Below are positions 62,964-64,000 of a DNA stretch of 64,000 bases, piece by piece. The notes below the pieces were generated by a model, which was not told where the DNA came from, searched no databases, and worked only from the letters and a program-made list of their open reading frames with translations. The DNA lies in the NCBI RefSeq assembly GCF_020055675.1, contig NZ_JAIPUS010000003.1:62001-126000 (forward strand), given 5' to 3'. The position numbers and the translations under genes were made by a program. The stretch's first letter is position 1; each line of letters opens with the position of its first letter. This DNA comes from Marivita sp. (lineage in GTDB: Bacteria > Pseudomonadota > Alphaproteobacteria > Rhodobacterales > Rhodobacteraceae).

Positions 62964-63368
62964 GCTTTGAGGATAGCCGAGGGAGAGGGAAGGTCAATGG
63001 GTGTCCCATCCGTGGGACGGGGGTGCGCACAAATAAAATCAATGACTTACAGAGACCGATTCATAATTTCTTAATTCTTTTTCCACCCCCATGCATTCCA
63101 TCTTGCACGCCGTCCAGCGGGCAGAGCGGAGACCGAACCGGATCGCCCGGACCACGCGGCGCAGCGGGCTTGGCTGTGGTCGCGCGCCCCGGACCCTGTC
63201 AGGGGGCTGACCCGGTCCTGGCGGCCCCATGCGGGTCCGTTCGCCCAAATGCGCGGGCCGGCTGATCGCCGCAGACATGGCTGCCGCTGCCCGCTGCCTT
63301 GGGCGGAGGGCCGCTGATCAAGGAAATGGACAATTGCCACGGCGCGCGACTTGGCGCAGATCGGAGTA

Positions 63369-63866
63369 ATGCACATCGCGCGATCCCTCTTGGTCTGTTT
63401 GTCCCTCGGGCTTTTGCCCGTGGCGTGCGGCCCCCTGGCCGGACCGGGGCCGGCACCCGAGCAGGCGCAGGCCCTGTATCCCAACGAAACCCCGGCCTTG
63501 CGCCGCCAGATCGTCGCGGCGGCGACGCGCAACGATGTTCCGGTGTCCCTGGTGCAGCGCGTTATCCTGCGCGAAAGCACGCATCGGCCAGAGGCGCGGA
63601 ACGGGCCGTATTACGGCCTGATGCAGATCCTGCCGCAAACGGCCCGGTCGATGGGGTTCAGAGGGGCTCCGGCAGACCTGCTGGATGCGGAAACCAACCT
63701 GACATACGCCGTGCGCTACCTGCGCGGGGCGTGGCTTGTCTCTGGTGGGGACGAAGCCAAGGCCGTGCAATGGTACGCGCGGGGGTATTACTACGAAGCC
63801 AAGCGCCTTGGCTTGCTGGACGAGACCGGCGTAGATGGACGCAAGGACTGGTCCGCGGCGGGCTGA
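63369..63866 (+). CDS. Lytic transglycosylase SLT-domain lipoprotein
   Basis: Lipobox LLPVACGPL; VILRESTHRPEARNGPYYGLMQILPQTARSMGF catalytic ES and GLMQI motifs. Confidence 0.92.
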   Translation: MHIARSLLVCLSLGLLPVACGPLAGPGPAPEQAQALYPNETPALRRQIVAAATRNDVPVSLVQRVILRESTHRPEARNGPYYGLMQILPQTARSMGFRGAPADLLDAETNLTYAVRYLRGAWLVSGGDEAKAVQWYARGYYYEAKRLGLLDETGVDGRKDWSAAG

Positions 63867-64000
63867 CCGGGTTTTTCGCCCGAAAACCCCGACTGCCTAG
63901 TGTTCTGCGCCTGACATGAATTGCCCGGATCGACCCTGAGAGCCAGTCCGCCGGTCGGCAAAGGCGCGAGAATCGGCTTTGCGCACGGAGGGGGCTTTGC

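Noticed and set aside
63150-63230. GGACC...GGTCC inverted repeat between DUF1489 and the SLT lipoprotein
   Set aside because: Short stem with a long GC-rich loop; expected by chance at this GC content.

Overview
GC-rich chromosomal window from an alphaproteobacterium, Rhodobacteraceae/Roseobacter-like by gene content. It is mostly housekeeping: the Irr/fabA-fabB-fabI locus, miaB, phoH-ybeY-corC-lnt, metK, trmB, cmk, rpsA, dnaE, hisS-hisZ-hisG. It also holds a urease cluster (ureD-A-B-C-E-F-G), an xdhA-xdhB-xdhC operon running into a BMP-type ABC transporter, and the edge of an Anbu/transglutaminase cluster. I saw no tRNA, rRNA, CRISPR array, prophage or transposase. Most notable signals: (1) a cobalamin riboswitch (- strand) that appears dedicated to one small uncharacterised gene; (2) a palindromic GC-rich repeat between phoH and ybeY, with a second copy apparently captured in frame inside xdhB; (3) a SAM/SAH riboswitch at metK; (4) a structured rpsA leader with mutually exclusive pairings; (5) a ~1200-aa protein combining clan GH-A-like, SGNH-like and DUF4214 regions; (6) adjacent OmpA/lipoprotein genes sharing a WIDPxGCxHW motif; (7) unassigned small ORFs embedded in the urease operon; (8) a perfect FNR-type box upstream of a cytochrome c/pseudoazurin pair. 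Family assignments come from reading the supplied translations; no searches were run.
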